A stretch of DNA of 64,000 nt from BOKV01 sp049289295 (GTDB lineage: Bacteria; Pseudomonadota; Alphaproteobacteria; Rhizobiales; Rhizobiaceae), in assembly GCA_049289295.1 (NCBI GenBank), contig JBATLL010000093.1, positions 136,209 through 200,208 on the forward strand, given 5' to 3'. The position numbers and the translations under genes were made by a program. Of this stretch, positions 17,984-27,437 are shown piece after piece; the stretch's first letter is position 1; each line of letters begins with the position of its first letter. Below the pieces are notes generated by a model. It was not told where the DNA came from, searched no databases, and was given only the letters and a program-made list of their open reading frames with translations.

Positions 17984-18664
17984 TCAGCGACCCGAACTGC
18001 AGGCGGTGACGATTGCCTGGCGTAGTGCATCGAGACCAACCGCCTTTTCCGAAGAAGTTGCGATGATCTGCGGAAAGGCCGCTGGTCGCTTTCGGATCGC
18101 ATCCAGTGTCTCGCTGATCAGCCGCGTGACAGCCGGTGGCTTGATCTTGTCCGCTTTTGTCAGGACGATCTGGTATGAAACGGCGGCCTTGTCGAGCAGG
18201 TCCAGCACGTCCATGTCATTCGCCTTGAGGCCGTGGCGCGCATCGATCAGGACATAGACCCGCTTCAGCGTCGCACGTCCGCGCAGATAGGCAAAGACGA
18301 GCCGGGTCCACTGGTCCACCTGCGCCTTGGGTGCCTTGGCAAAGCCGTAGCCGGGCATGTCGACCAGTGCCATCGGAGGCAGATCGCCCGCGGAACCAGA
18401 ATAACCGTCTGGAACGAAATAATTCAGTTCCTGGGTCCGGCCGGGCGTATTTGATGTGCGGGCCAAGCCGTTTTGTCCGACCAGGGCGTTGATCAGGGAT
18501 GACTTTCCGACATTGGAGCGTCCGGCAAAGGCAATTTCTGGTGGCCCCTCAGGCGGCAGGTGCTGCATCGATGGCACGCCGCGGATGAACACCCAGGGTC
18601 TGGCAAACAGAAGCCGCCCTTCCGGCGAAAGGGCGGTTTCCGGATCGTTTGCCGACTCGGTCAT
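17984..18664 (-). CDS. engB: Ribosome biogenesis GTPase YihA/EngB
   Basis: 226 residues. GTPase motifs in order: G1 GRSNVGKSS, G2 TPGRTQ, G3 DMPGYG, G4 TKAD, G5 ATSSEK. It assists large-subunit assembly. Start chosen at MTESAND, whose ATG overlaps the yidC stop (ATGA at 18661-18664), although the open frame reaches 90 codons further into yidC; the overlap implies translational coupling. Confidence 0.96.
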   Translation of the reverse strand: MTESANDPETALSPEGRLLFARPWVFIRGVPSMQHLPPEGPPEIAFAGRSNVGKSSLINALVGQNGLARTSNTPGRTQELNYFVPDGYSGSAGDLPPMALVDMPGYGFAKAPKAQVDQWTRLVFAYLRGRATLKRVYVLIDARHGLKANDMDVLDLLDKAAVSYQIVLTKADKIKPPAVTRLISETLDAIRKRPAAFPQIIATSSEKAVGLDALRQAIVTACSSGR

Positions 18665-20499
18665 TTCGACGGATTCGGGTTTCGCCCCGTCAGCTTTCGC
18701 AGATTGTCGATCAGTTCGATCTTGGTGCCATACTTGCGCATGATCACGGCCTGCTGAATGATCGACAGCGTGTTGTTCCATGCCCAGTAGATGACCAGTC
18801 CAGCCGGGAAGGTCGCCAGCATGAAGGTGAACACGATTGGCATCCACTTGAAGATCATTGCCTGGGTAGGATCCGGCGGCGCTGGGTTCATCTGCATCTG
18901 CAGGAACATGGTGATGCCCATGATCAGGGGCCAAACGCCGATCAGCAGGAAGGCTGGCACTTCGAATGGAAGCAGGCCGAACAGATTGAACATGGAGGTC
19001 GGATCGGGGGCGGCAAGGTCCTGAATCCAGCCGAAGAACGGCGCATGCCGCATCTCGATGGTGATGAAGAGAACCTTGTAGAGCGCGAAGAAGATCGGAA
19101 TCTGGATCAGGATCGGCCAGCAGCCTGCCGCTGGATTGATTTTCTCGCGCTTGTAAAGCGCCATCATTTCCTGTTGCTGCTTGACCTTGTCATCCGCGTA
19201 ACGCTCGCGCATCGCGGTCATTTCCGGCTGCAGCTTCTTCATCTGCGCCATCGACTTGTACGACATGTTGGCAAGCGGGAACACGGCACCCTTGATGATC
19301 ACGGTTCCAAGCAGGATCGCGATACCGAAATTGCCGACGAGCTTGTAGAGCCAGTCAAGGAGCCAGAACATTGGCTTGGTGATGAAATAGAACCAACCCC
19401 AGTCGATCAGAAGCTCGAAATTCTTGATTCCGTGCTCCTTCTCATACTCGTCGATCGTCGCCACTTCCTTGGCGCCGGCAAAGATCAGCTGCTTCAATTC
19501 GAGATTCTGGCCCGCCGCCACGGTGATCGGGTCACCGAGATAGTCCGCCTGCCAGCGTGGACGCCCTTCGCTGAAATAGGCGAAACGTGGCTTGAACCCG
19601 GCATTTGGCACCAGTGCCGCTGCCCAGTACTTGTCGGTAATGCCAATCCAGCCTTCCGCTGATTTCTGGCCCTGGAGTTCCTTGTCATCTTCCAGGCTGC
19701 TGTAGGTCATCTGCTGCAACCCTTCATCGCCAAACACGCCAATTAGGCCTTCGTGCAGGATGTAGGTGCTCGCCACTTTCGGCTTGCTGAAGCGCGTCAC
19801 CCTTCCATAAGGGGAAAGCACTGCTTCCTGGGCGCTGTTGTTCACGACCTTGTCGCTCACGGTGAACAGATAGGTTTCATCGACAGAAATGGTCCGTTCG
19901 AACGTGACGCCTGATGTGTTGCTCCAGGTAAGCTTTACCGGCTTGCCAGGGGCAAGGCTGGCGCCCTCGGGCGCATTCCAGACCGTATCGGGGCCCGGCA
20001 CGTCACCGGATGTGCCGGAGCCGACATAGCCGAATTCGGCAAAGTAGCCATCCTTCTGGTCCGAAGGTGAAAGCAGCGTGATGAGCGAACTGTCCTTCTC
20101 GATGGTCTCGCGATACTTCTTCAGCTGGATATCGTCGAAGCGCGCACCCTTGAGGTTGATCGAGCCGGCAATGAGGGGATTGTCAAAGCGAATGCGCGGC
20201 GACTTCGCCAGCGCGGAATCGCGCGACAGTGACGCAGATTCCGGCAGTTCATTCAAAGTTCCGCCACTCGGCGCTACTGCTGTGCCTTCCGGTGTGGGCA
20301 GGTTCGATGCCTCTGAACCGCCCTGGGCTGGCTGGTTTGTGGGCTGGTTCGCCTGCTGGGTCTGTTCCGTGAGCCTGCGCTGGGCCTCGGCCGCCTTCTT
20401 TTCAGCATCCATCCTCGGGCTGACATAGAGAAACTGCCAGGCGACGATCACGATCATCGAAAGGACTATGGCAAGAAACGTGTTGCGGTTGGTGTCCAT
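18661..20499 (-). CDS. yidC: Membrane protein insertase YidC
   Basis: 612 residues. N-terminal membrane anchor (FLAIVLSMIVIVAWQFLYV), a Gln/Asn/Pro-rich linker (about 45-80), the large periplasmic domain (about 90-370) and the conserved 60-kDa core with five membrane helices (about 375-600), including MAQMKKLQPEM and GCWPILIQIPIFFALYKVL. The tail is basic and short. It inserts membrane proteins with or without SecYEG. It lies in the classical rpmH-rnpA-yidC order. Confidence 0.97.
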   Translation of the reverse strand: MDTNRNTFLAIVLSMIVIVAWQFLYVSPRMDAEKKAAEAQRRLTEQTQQANQPTNQPAQGGSEASNLPTPEGTAVAPSGGTLNELPESASLSRDSALAKSPRIRFDNPLIAGSINLKGARFDDIQLKKYRETIEKDSSLITLLSPSDQKDGYFAEFGYVGSGTSGDVPGPDTVWNAPEGASLAPGKPVKLTWSNTSGVTFERTISVDETYLFTVSDKVVNNSAQEAVLSPYGRVTRFSKPKVASTYILHEGLIGVFGDEGLQQMTYSSLEDDKELQGQKSAEGWIGITDKYWAAALVPNAGFKPRFAYFSEGRPRWQADYLGDPITVAAGQNLELKQLIFAGAKEVATIDEYEKEHGIKNFELLIDWGWFYFITKPMFWLLDWLYKLVGNFGIAILLGTVIIKGAVFPLANMSYKSMAQMKKLQPEMTAMRERYADDKVKQQQEMMALYKREKINPAAGCWPILIQIPIFFALYKVLFITIEMRHAPFFGWIQDLAAPDPTSMFNLFGLLPFEVPAFLLIGVWPLIMGITMFLQMQMNPAPPDPTQAMIFKWMPIVFTFMLATFPAGLVIYWAWNNTLSIIQQAVIMRKYGTKIELIDNLRKLTGRNPNPSK

Positions 20500-20523
20500 T
20501 GGCCGTTTTCCTTGCGTCCTTGT

Positions 20524-21009
20524 TCAGTTCTGGCGTTGCCCGGGCTGATCGCCCTGCCTTGGCTTTCTGCCCTGCATGCCACTGCTGTGTCGCTTGCTTC
20601 CAAGTGCTGCGTTCGTTTTGCCGATCCCGGTCACGAACTGTTCGCCAAGCGCATGGAACTTCTCTGTGAGGGCATTTCTTTTGCCGACAAGCACATAATC
20701 GTGGCCGGGGGCTGCGGCAAGGGCGTTTTGGCGGATTACTTCCCGCAATCGCCGACGGATGCGATTGCGCACCACCGAATTCCCGGTTTTCTTGGTGATG
20801 GTCAGTCCGAATCGTGGCGAAGCATCCTCGGTGGTCGAAGTCTGCTCACCGCGCGTTTGCGCATCCTGGCGAATTCTGGCCTGAACGATGAAGGACTTGC
20901 CCTGATGGCGCGCGCCGTTTCGCAGGGCCATGAATTCCTGGCGCTTCGTCAACCGCGCGAAATCGGATCGTTTTTTCTGGCCGGGAGCCCCTGTCATGAA
21001 CTCGCTCAT
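20524..21009 (-). CDS. rnpA: Ribonuclease P protein component
   Basis: 161 residues. The RNR-box RNA-binding motif is NSVVRNRIRRRLREVIR, preceded by RFGLTITKKTGN. It is the protein cofactor of the tRNA 5'-processing ribozyme. Compared with the usual 115-130 residues it has an extra C-terminal tail of about 35 residues rich in Gly, Gln, Arg and Lys. ATG at 21009 is preferred over an in-frame GTG at 21018 because it lies six bases after GGGTGG. rpmH is 115 bases upstream. Confidence 0.93.
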   Translation of the reverse strand: MSEFMTGAPGQKKRSDFARLTKRQEFMALRNGARHQGKSFIVQARIRQDAQTRGEQTSTTEDASPRFGLTITKKTGNSVVRNRIRRRLREVIRQNALAAAPGHDYVLVGKRNALTEKFHALGEQFVTGIGKTNAALGSKRHSSGMQGRKPRQGDQPGQRQN

Positions 21010-21124
21010 GTTTGCCACCCGTCAGACAGAACCTGGCGCTTGCCCAGCCGTGGCACACGAGAAGCCTGTTCGCAGTTCTGGAAACAGGTGCCGCTGGACG
21101 GCCCGTGTGATCTGGCGGGAGAAA

Positions 21125-21259
21125 TCAGGCTGATAGGCGATTGCGGCCGCGCGCGCGGCGTGCTGCGATAACCTTGCGCCCACCCTTGGTGGCCATGCGG
21201 GCGCGGAAACCATGGCGGCGCTTGCGAACGAGTTTGCTGGGCTGATATGTACGCTTCAT
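21125..21259 (-). CDS. rpmH: 50S ribosomal protein L34
   Basis: A 44-residue basic protein beginning MKRTYQPSKLVRKRRHGF and ending RRARGRNRLSA, a full match to bacterial L34. First gene of the rpmH-rnpA-yidC-engB-argB run, read from the promoter at 21440-21468. Confidence 0.98.
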   Translation of the reverse strand: MKRTYQPSKLVRKRRHGFRARMATKGGRKVIAARRARGRNRLSA

Positions 21260-21685
21260 CTTTTTGCATCCACACCTGCCGTGCGGATCCTCGTCTCAAA
21301 GTGTCAATTCTTCAGGTCATGCACGGGAGCGGCGATTGATTGCCGCTTCGGATAAGGGCAGGTCAGACCGCATGCCGGACATTGCGTCCTGTTGGCAACA
21401 CAAACTCACCGCCGGCACCTTGGCCCGGACGCTGGCGGGCTTATAGGAAGAACGACCGGGCCTGTCAATTGAATCCTGCCATTGCCTGAGCAATCGCGAT
21501 AATGTGCCTCAAGAAAAAGTGAGGCTGCCGTGCTCAGCCGTCAAGAACAGGTGAGATAGGCGTTTTGCCGTTGCGGGAAGCACCGATTTTCTCCACATGG
21601 GTCCTGAGTATCAGGGGCAAGAGCAGGGTGACAGTGATTGGTCGAGCTGAGTGAAATGGCCTCTTCGCGCTGCGGGGAGAAGGGG
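21260..21685. other. Intergenic region between rpmH and the TVP38 gene
   Basis: A 426-base gap between divergent genes. It holds the rpmH promoter (21440-21468) and a leader of about 170 bases for rpmH. Despite the rpmH-rnpA neighbourhood I saw no cluster of DnaA boxes that would mark an origin. The short open frames here have no ribosome-binding sites. Nothing else is recognised. Confidence 0.6.
21440..21468 (-). promoter_or_regulatory. Near-consensus sigma-70 promoter of the rpmH operon
   Basis: On the minus strand: a perfect TTGACA (-35, 21468-21463), a 17-base spacer, then TATAAG (-10, 21445-21440; five of six). This is the best promoter seen by eye in the window and fits the demand for a ribosomal protein gene. 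Transcription would start near 21433. Confidence 0.85.
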
Positions 21686-22459
21686 ATGGAACGCACAATG
21701 CAGCAAGCAACCACAGGCTTCTTGCCAACAATACGCCGGTTGGCTGCCCCTGTCATACTGGTACTGGCTCTCCTGTTCGCCTGGATGGGCGGGCTGTTTG
21801 ACTATTTTTCCCTTTCCAGCCTGATCATGCACCGCTTCGCCCTGGCCCACAGCGTTGCAGGAAACCTGCCGCTGGCGCTGGCAACCTATTTCGCGATCTA
21901 TGCGCTGCTGGTTGCCATCTCCTTTCCTGGTGCCTCGCTGCTCACGCTGGCTGCCGGCTTTCTCTTTGGCGGCGTGCTTGGCGGTGCGGTTACCGTGTTT
22001 GCGGCCACAACCGGTGCGGCACTGATCTTCCTGGTGGCCCGTTCATCCTTCGGAGAATTTCTGGGAAATCGCGCCGGACCCTTTGTTTCGCGCCTGGTGG
22101 ATGGCTTCAACAAGGATGCCTTCAACTATCTCCTGACGTTGCGCCTGACACCGGTCTTCCCCTTCTGGGTCGTCAATATCGTGCCCGCCTTGCTGAACAT
22201 GAAACTGGGTCCCTATGTCCTGGCGACCTTCCTCGGCATCATTCCCGGCACTTTTGCCTACTCCTATATCGGTGCCGGATTGGACAGCGTCATCACCGCA
22301 CAGGAAAAGGCAAATCCGGGATGTGGCGCAGCTGGCACCTGCACCATAGATCCCGGCTCGCTGGTCACGCGTGAGATCATCCTTGCCATGGTTGGTCTGG
22401 CCATTGTCTCCATTCTTCCCGTGGTCCTGAAACGCGTGCGCGCACGTCGCAGCCGTTGA
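21686..22459 (+). CDS. TVP38/TMEM64 (VTT/DedA-like) membrane protein
   Basis: 257 residues with about six hydrophobic segments. The VTT-domain signature is seen as FPGASLLTLAAGFLFGGVLGG and later the PVFPFWVVNIVPALLNMKLGPY segment with conserved Pro and Asn. The start at 21686 follows GGGGAGAAGGGG. The family includes lipid scramblase-like proteins; its role here is unknown. A pyridine nucleotide-disulfide flavoprotein gene follows after 75 bases, a pairing common in proteobacteria. Confidence 0.85.
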   Translation: MERTMQQATTGFLPTIRRLAAPVILVLALLFAWMGGLFDYFSLSSLIMHRFALAHSVAGNLPLALATYFAIYALLVAISFPGASLLTLAAGFLFGGVLGGAVTVFAATTGAALIFLVARSSFGEFLGNRAGPFVSRLVDGFNKDAFNYLLTLRLTPVFPFWVVNIVPALLNMKLGPYVLATFLGIIPGTFAYSYIGAGLDSVITAQEKANPGCGAAGTCTIDPGSLVTREIILAMVGLAIVSILPVVLKRVRARRSR

Positions 22460-22534
22460 CCGGGTTTGATCGCCCTTGGTAGTTACATGCCAGTAGACCA
22501 TCCAGCTTCGCATTTTCATCCGAGAGGCCAGCCC

Positions 22535-23965
22535 ATGACCAAGACACTCACGCCGGATATCTGCGTCATTGGTGCAGGATCGGGCGGACTGACTGTTGCA
22601 GCTGCTGCGGCTGCCTTTGGTGTTCCCGTCGTGCTGATCGAAAAGGGCGAAATGGGCGGCGACTGCCTGAATTATGGCTGCGTTCCCTCCAAGGCGCTGA
22701 TTGCAGCGGCAAAGCATGCTGCCTCCGCGCGCGAAGCGAGCGCCTTCGGCATTGGCCTGCCGGAAGATTTCCCTGTCGACTTCAAGGTGGTCAATCGGCA
22801 TGTCAGATCGGTCATCGAAGCAATCGCGCCAAACGATTCCGTCGAGCGATTCATCGCCATGGGCGTTACCGTCATTCGCGCGCGCGCCGCGTTCAAGGAC
22901 ACCAGAACCGTGGTTGCGGGCGAGCACGAGATCAGGGCCCGCCGCTTTGTCATCGCTACCGGCTCATCCCCGTTCCTGCCACCCATTGAGGGGCTGGACA
23001 CAGTTCCATACTTCACCAATGAGACGATCTTCACCAACCAGCGCAGGCCGACCCATCTCATCGTCATAGGCGGTGGTCCGATCGGCATCGAGCTGGCGCA
23101 GGCGCATCTGCGTCTTGGCAGCCGGGTGACGGTAGTCGAGGGCGTCAAGGCGCTCGGCAAGGATGATCCCGAACTCACCGCCATCGTGCTTGATCGCCTG
23201 CGCCGGGAAGGGCTCGAAATCCTGGAAGGTTCCAAGGTGGTCGGCGTGGAACGCCGTGGCAAGACCGGCGTTAGGGTCCGTATTTTCAGAGACGATCTCG
23301 AAGAGGTGATAGATGGTTCGGACCTGCTGGTCGCGGTTGGCAGGTCCCCCAATGTCGAAGGGCTTGGTCTGAAGGAAGCGGGCATCGCATATGACCGAAA
23401 GGGCATCAGGGTCGCGCCAGATCTGCGCACCCGCAACCGCCGCGTCTATGCCATTGGCGATGTGGCAGGCTCGCTGCAGTTCACGCATGTTGCAGGCTAT
23501 CATGCGGGCCTTGTGATCCGCTCGATCCTCTTTCGCCAGAAAGCGCGCGCTGATACCTCGATCATCCCATGGGTCACCTATACCGATCCGGAACTGGCGC
23601 ATGTCGGGCTGGGCGAAGATGCTGCGCGAGAGAAACACGGTTCGATTTCCGTGCTGCGCTGGCCCTATCATGAAAATGACCGGGCACAGGCCGAGCGCAG
23701 GACGGTGGGCATGATCAAGGTCATTGCGGGCAAGCGTGGCCGGATACTGGGCGCATCCATCGTCGGCGCCAATGCCGGTGAGATCATCAATCTGTGGGCG
23801 CTGGCAATTTCATCCGGCTTGAAGCTGTCCGACATGACAGCCTATGTCGCGCCCTATCCGACCCTGTCGGAAATCGGGAAACGCGCCGCTGTAACCTACT
23901 ATACACCCATGGCGAGGAAACCGTTCGTGCGCTGGCTGGTAAGGTTCCTGCGCAAGTTCGGATAG
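22535..23965 (+). CDS. MerA/lipoamide-dehydrogenase-like FAD oxidoreductase
   Basis: 476 residues. FAD site GAGSGG at 13-18, redox-active pair Cys44/Cys49 in GGDCLNYGCVPSK, NAD(P) site VIGGGPIGIELAQ, second FAD contact YAIGDVAG, and a C-terminal dimerisation domain. In lipoamide dehydrogenases the C-terminal His-Glu pair lies in HPTLSE; here the box is PYPTLSEIGKRAA with Tyr in place of His, and there is no vicinal Cys tail as in mercuric reductase. So it is neither a standard E3 nor a standard MerA. It probably works with the membrane protein encoded just upstream. Confidence 0.88.
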   Translation: MTKTLTPDICVIGAGSGGLTVAAAAAAFGVPVVLIEKGEMGGDCLNYGCVPSKALIAAAKHAASAREASAFGIGLPEDFPVDFKVVNRHVRSVIEAIAPNDSVERFIAMGVTVIRARAAFKDTRTVVAGEHEIRARRFVIATGSSPFLPPIEGLDTVPYFTNETIFTNQRRPTHLIVIGGGPIGIELAQAHLRLGSRVTVVEGVKALGKDDPELTAIVLDRLRREGLEILEGSKVVGVERRGKTGVRVRIFRDDLEEVIDGSDLLVAVGRSPNVEGLGLKEAGIAYDRKGIRVAPDLRTRNRRVYAIGDVAGSLQFTHVAGYHAGLVIRSILFRQKARADTSIIPWVTYTDPELAHVGLGEDAAREKHGSISVLRWPYHENDRAQAERRTVGMIKVIAGKRGRILGASIVGANAGEIINLWALAISSGLKLSDMTAYVAPYPTLSEIGKRAAVTYYTPMARKPFVRWLVRFLRKFG

Positions 23966-24015
23966 ATTTGGCAGCCATCACCCCTATATTGTACAGGTGA
24001 AAGGGATTTGCCTGC

Positions 24016-25584
24016 ATGGATGAGCGAACAGGGGCACGCAAGGATGGCGGATATACTCAGGCCGATAACGGCTTGCTGGCCCAGTCCGCCATTGCATCAG
24101 CGCCATCAGCACTGAGCGCTGCCGAAGCGCCGTCGTCAGGCAGACTGGCTGGCGAGCCGGATGCAATTGTCGGCTGGCGCGGCCTTTCGGGAAAACTCCT
24201 GCTTCTCACGGTCATCTTCGTCATGGTCGCTGAAGTCCTGATCTTCGTGCCTTCCGTGGCGAACTACAGGAATGTCTGGCTGCAGGCCTATCTCGACTCG
24301 GCTGAATCTGCCAGCATCGTCTATCTCGACAGCGCCGATCCCATGTTGAGCCAGCGCGCACAACGCGAACTGCTGCGTTCCACCGCATCACAGGCCGTTG
24401 TCATCCAGGAAGGCTCGATGCGCCGCCTGATGGCTGAATCAAGCATGCCGGAGGCCGTTTCCGAACATATCGACATGACCACGATGCACCCGGTCAAAGC
24501 CATCACCAGCGCGCTTGCAATGCTGCTGTCGCCAAGCGGCAAATCCTATCGTGTCTTTGCGCCCATGAAGTCGCGCGATGCCATTATCGAACTGGTACAG
24601 ACCGATGTACGCCTCAAGCACGCGCTGCGCCTATATGCGCGCAATGTTCTTCTTCTGTCGCTGGCGATTTCGCTGATAACTGCCAGCCTCGTCTTCCTCG
24701 CCCTCCACTGGTTGATCGTGCGCCCGATCAGGCGCCTGTCGCGCAACATGAACGCCTTTTCCGCCGAGCCGGACAATGCCTCGCTCATCTATGAGCCGAC
24801 CGGGCGCAGGGATGAGATCGGCGTTGCCGAAACGCGGCTTGCCGCTTTCGAGACTGATCTGCACAACACGCTGCGCCAGCGCCAGCACCTGGCCGACCTC
24901 GGCCTTGCCGTTTCCAAGATCAATCACGACCTGCGCAACATTCTTGCATCCGCCCAGCTTTTTTCCGACAGGCTTTCAAGCCTTCCCGATCCGACCGTGC
25001 AGCGCCTCGCGCCGAAACTTCTGCGCACCATTGATCGCGCCGCAAGCTATACCGGCTCGGTGCTCGCCTATGGCAAGGCAGCAGAACAGCCGCCACGTCG
25101 CCAGCGCCATCGCCTCGCGCGCATTGTCGATGATGTGGGCGAACTGCTGGGCCTGCCGACTGGCGGATCAGTGGAATGGCGCAACCAGGTGCCGGGCGAT
25201 CTCGAAGCCGATGTCGATGCGGAGCAGTTCTTCAGGGTGATGCTGAACCTGTGCCGCAACGCGGTGCAGGCGATGGAAAAGCGCGGCGCGGATCATCACG
25301 GCAGTGCGGTGAGCCGCATCACGGTTTCCGGCAGGCGTGAGGCGAACGGGGTGGAATTGCGCGTCGCCGATACCGGCGAGGGCATGGCATCCGACATGCT
25401 GCCAAACCTGTTTCGCGCCTTCCAGGGATCGGCCCGCCCCGGCGGCACGGGACTTGGCCTGGCGATTGCCGCCGAACTGGTGCGCGCCCATGGCGGAATG
25501 ATCACGCTCGTTTCAACCTCGCCGGCCGGCACAGAGTTCCTGATCCGCCTGCCCGACCAGCCGTCGCGTTCCACTTCTGCCTGA
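24016..25584 (+). CDS. Orphan membrane sensor histidine kinase
   Basis: 522 residues. A soluble, Ala/Ser-rich N-terminus (1-55), membrane helix about 60-82, a periplasmic sensor part (83-205), a second membrane helix about 210-232, HAMP-like linker, dimerisation box with KINHDLRNILASAQ (phospho-acceptor His near residue 305) and a HATPase_c domain with NLCRNAVQAM (N box), DTGEGMA (G1) and GGTGLGLAIAAELV (G2). No response regulator gene is adjacent, so its partner is elsewhere. The next genes are a tRNA and argE-like on the other strand. Confidence 0.92.
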   Translation: MDERTGARKDGGYTQADNGLLAQSAIASAPSALSAAEAPSSGRLAGEPDAIVGWRGLSGKLLLLTVIFVMVAEVLIFVPSVANYRNVWLQAYLDSAESASIVYLDSADPMLSQRAQRELLRSTASQAVVIQEGSMRRLMAESSMPEAVSEHIDMTTMHPVKAITSALAMLLSPSGKSYRVFAPMKSRDAIIELVQTDVRLKHALRLYARNVLLLSLAISLITASLVFLALHWLIVRPIRRLSRNMNAFSAEPDNASLIYEPTGRRDEIGVAETRLAAFETDLHNTLRQRQHLADLGLAVSKINHDLRNILASAQLFSDRLSSLPDPTVQRLAPKLLRTIDRAASYTGSVLAYGKAAEQPPRRQRHRLARIVDDVGELLGLPTGGSVEWRNQVPGDLEADVDAEQFFRVMLNLCRNAVQAMEKRGADHHGSAVSRITVSGRREANGVELRVADTGEGMASDMLPNLFRAFQGSARPGGTGLGLAIAAELVRAHGGMITLVSTSPAGTEFLIRLPDQPSRSTSA

Positions 25585-25808
25585 TCCGGGCACGCGCTAT
25601 TCCCCGCTCCCGAGCATGAAACACCAACGATCCGCCGTCCATGGCGAAGGGGACGGAGCAGGGATCGCAAAATTCGCTCCTCACGCCTGCATTTCTTTGC
25701 GCCAGATGGCTTGCATTTCGAACGGCAAGGCATTACCAAGCCGCCTTGCGAAGGCCGTCCGCACGGGCGCGCCATGGATGGGCGTTGTCAGCCGATCCGT
25801 TTCGCCAG

Positions 25809-25885
25809 GCGCCCGTAGCTCAGCTGGATAGAGCACCAGACTACGAATCTGGGGGTCAGGAGTTCGAATCTCTTCGGGCGCGCCA
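25809..25885 (+). tRNA. tRNA-Arg (anticodon ACG)
   Basis: A 77-nt gene with encoded CCA. Acceptor strands GCGCCCG (25809-25815) and CGGGCGC (25875-25881), D-arm AGCTCAGCTGGATAGAGC, anticodon stem-loop CCAGA-CTACGAA-TCTGG reading ACG, and T-arm GTTCGAATC. A34 is expected to be edited to inosine to read CGU, CGC and CGA. The flanks (25585-25808 and 25886-26170) show no gene, integrase or repeat of the tRNA 3' end. Confidence 0.97.
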
Positions 25886-26170
25886 AATCTACGCCAAGGT
25901 GCAAAGCAATACGCTTTCAGTTTGCCTGTTGGCGAAACCTCGTTTCCATGCACTCCACGGCGAAGTCGACAGCGGTGCTGAGAAGAGTTCCGCAGTGCAA
26001 TGCCCGACACGGCCAGGATGCACGTGCCCACGCCCAGTTTGGTCAATTGATCGCAGTGAAGCTGGCTGCTTCATGTCAGCCTTCCTGATGTGGATTTCAG
26101 GAACTGGGTTGCCCCATGAACTAACAGGCCTGGAAGGAATGGGCACGGATGTTGACCATGCACACGCCAG

Positions 26171-27331
26171 TCAACGCGACAGATGAGTTATCACGCGATC
26201 CAGCATCGTGTCGCAGGCGGCAAGCTGCGAAATTTCGATGAATTCGTCGCTTTGGTGGCCCTGGTCCATCGAGCCCGGTCCGCACACGAGCGAGGGAATG
26301 CCCTGCTCGCAGAAACAGCCCCCTTCCGTGCCATAGGCAACTTTCAGCGTTGAGCGATCATCGACAAAGCCAAGCATGAGGTCACATGCCTGGGAGTTTC
26401 GTGCAGTGCCAAGGCCCGGATAGGCAAAGGCCTCTTCCAGTTCGATGCGCGCCTGCGCAAAGCGCTCGCGATAGGGCCTTGCCGCCAGTTCGGCTGCTTC
26501 GCCAATGGCGGCACGAATGCGCTGCGGGTCCTCGTTTGCGGGATAACGGAATTCGAAATCGACAACCGCATGGTCCGCCACGATGTTGAGTGCGGTGCCG
26601 CCGCTGATCTTGCCCACGTGAACGGTCGTGTAGGGGATGGCATAGTCGGTGTCGCGCACGCCGCTTTCCTGCAGATTGGCCTGGATGGCGCGCAGCCGCC
26701 CAATGAAGTCGACCGCCAGGTGGATCGCATTGACAAAGTCCGGCGCCATGGCGGAATGGCCTGCCATGCCGTTGCACACCGCCCGCAAGGCGACCTTTCC
26801 CTTGTGGCCGAGCGCAACGCGCATCAGGGTCGGCTCACCAACGATGCACAGTTGTGGCCTGCCGATGCTGGCGTCGAGTTCGGGCAGCATCTTGGGGATG
26901 CCGAGGCAACCAAGCTCCTCGTCCCACGAAAAGGCGAACTTGAGCGGTTGCGCCAATTTCTGGCGCGAAGCGCGATCCGCCGCAGCCAGCATTGCCGCCA
27001 GGAACCCCTTCATGTCCGTGGTTCCGCGGCCATAGACACGGCTGCCATCCCTGCGCAGCGCAAACGGGTCGCCGGACCAGTCCTGCCCCGCGACCGGAAC
27101 CACATCCGTATGCCCGGACAGTAGAATGCCTTCGCCATCGCTGGGCCCGATGCGGGCGAACAGCCCAGCCTTCTCCTGGACCGGATCCTTTATGCGGTGC
27201 ACGGTGGCACCCCGCTCCAGCAGGAAAGCCTCGATGAAATCGATTATCGCCAGATTGCTTTCCCTGCTGACGGTCGGGAACGCGACCAGCCGTTCGAGCA
27301 GTTGCAGGGTGGTTGAGGTTTGCATTTCCAT
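26171..27331 (-). CDS. argE: Acetylornithine deacetylase (ArgE/M20 family)
   Basis: 386 residues. M20 metal-site motifs: LLSGHTDVVPVAG, GRGTTDMKGFLA, FSWDEELGCLG, and the C-terminal AYGTEGGCFCEQGIPSLVCGPG. It resembles ArgE, which hydrolyses N-acetylornithine to ornithine and acetate. The start is taken at MEMQTSTT; the frame extends 27 codons upstream without family similarity. It is 106 bases from the LysR gene on the same strand. Other M20 amidohydrolase roles are possible, and its position beside the phosphonate genes may be coincidental. Confidence 0.85.
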   Translation of the reverse strand: MEMQTSTTLQLLERLVAFPTVSRESNLAIIDFIEAFLLERGATVHRIKDPVQEKAGLFARIGPSDGEGILLSGHTDVVPVAGQDWSGDPFALRRDGSRVYGRGTTDMKGFLAAMLAAADRASRQKLAQPLKFAFSWDEELGCLGIPKMLPELDASIGRPQLCIVGEPTLMRVALGHKGKVALRAVCNGMAGHSAMAPDFVNAIHLAVDFIGRLRAIQANLQESGVRDTDYAIPYTTVHVGKISGGTALNIVADHAVVDFEFRYPANEDPQRIRAAIGEAAELAARPYRERFAQARIELEEAFAYPGLGTARNSQACDLMLGFVDDRSTLKVAYGTEGGCFCEQGIPSLVCGPGSMDQGHQSDEFIEISQLAACDTMLDRVITHLSR

Positions 27332-27437
27332 CTTGTCCGTCGCCTGAATGGCTCTCTTCACTACATGCACGCCAAGCCCCTGTGCAACAGGATGCATATG
27401 CCAGGCGCACAAGTCTGACCGCGTGATGATGGCATTT

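Noticed and set aside
18649..19662. 337-codon plus-strand frame
   Set aside because: Antisense of yidC; His/Arg-rich shadow.
21260..21685. Possible replication origin beside rpmH-rnpA
   Set aside because: No group of DnaA boxes or AT-rich unwinding region; in alphaproteobacteria this locus is often far from oriC.
25809..25885. tRNA-Arg as an integration site
   Set aside because: No integrase gene and no direct repeat of the tRNA 3' end was seen nearby; genes on both sides look resident.
25641..26186. 181-codon plus-strand frame
   Set aside because: It runs straight through the tRNA-Arg gene and has no domain features.
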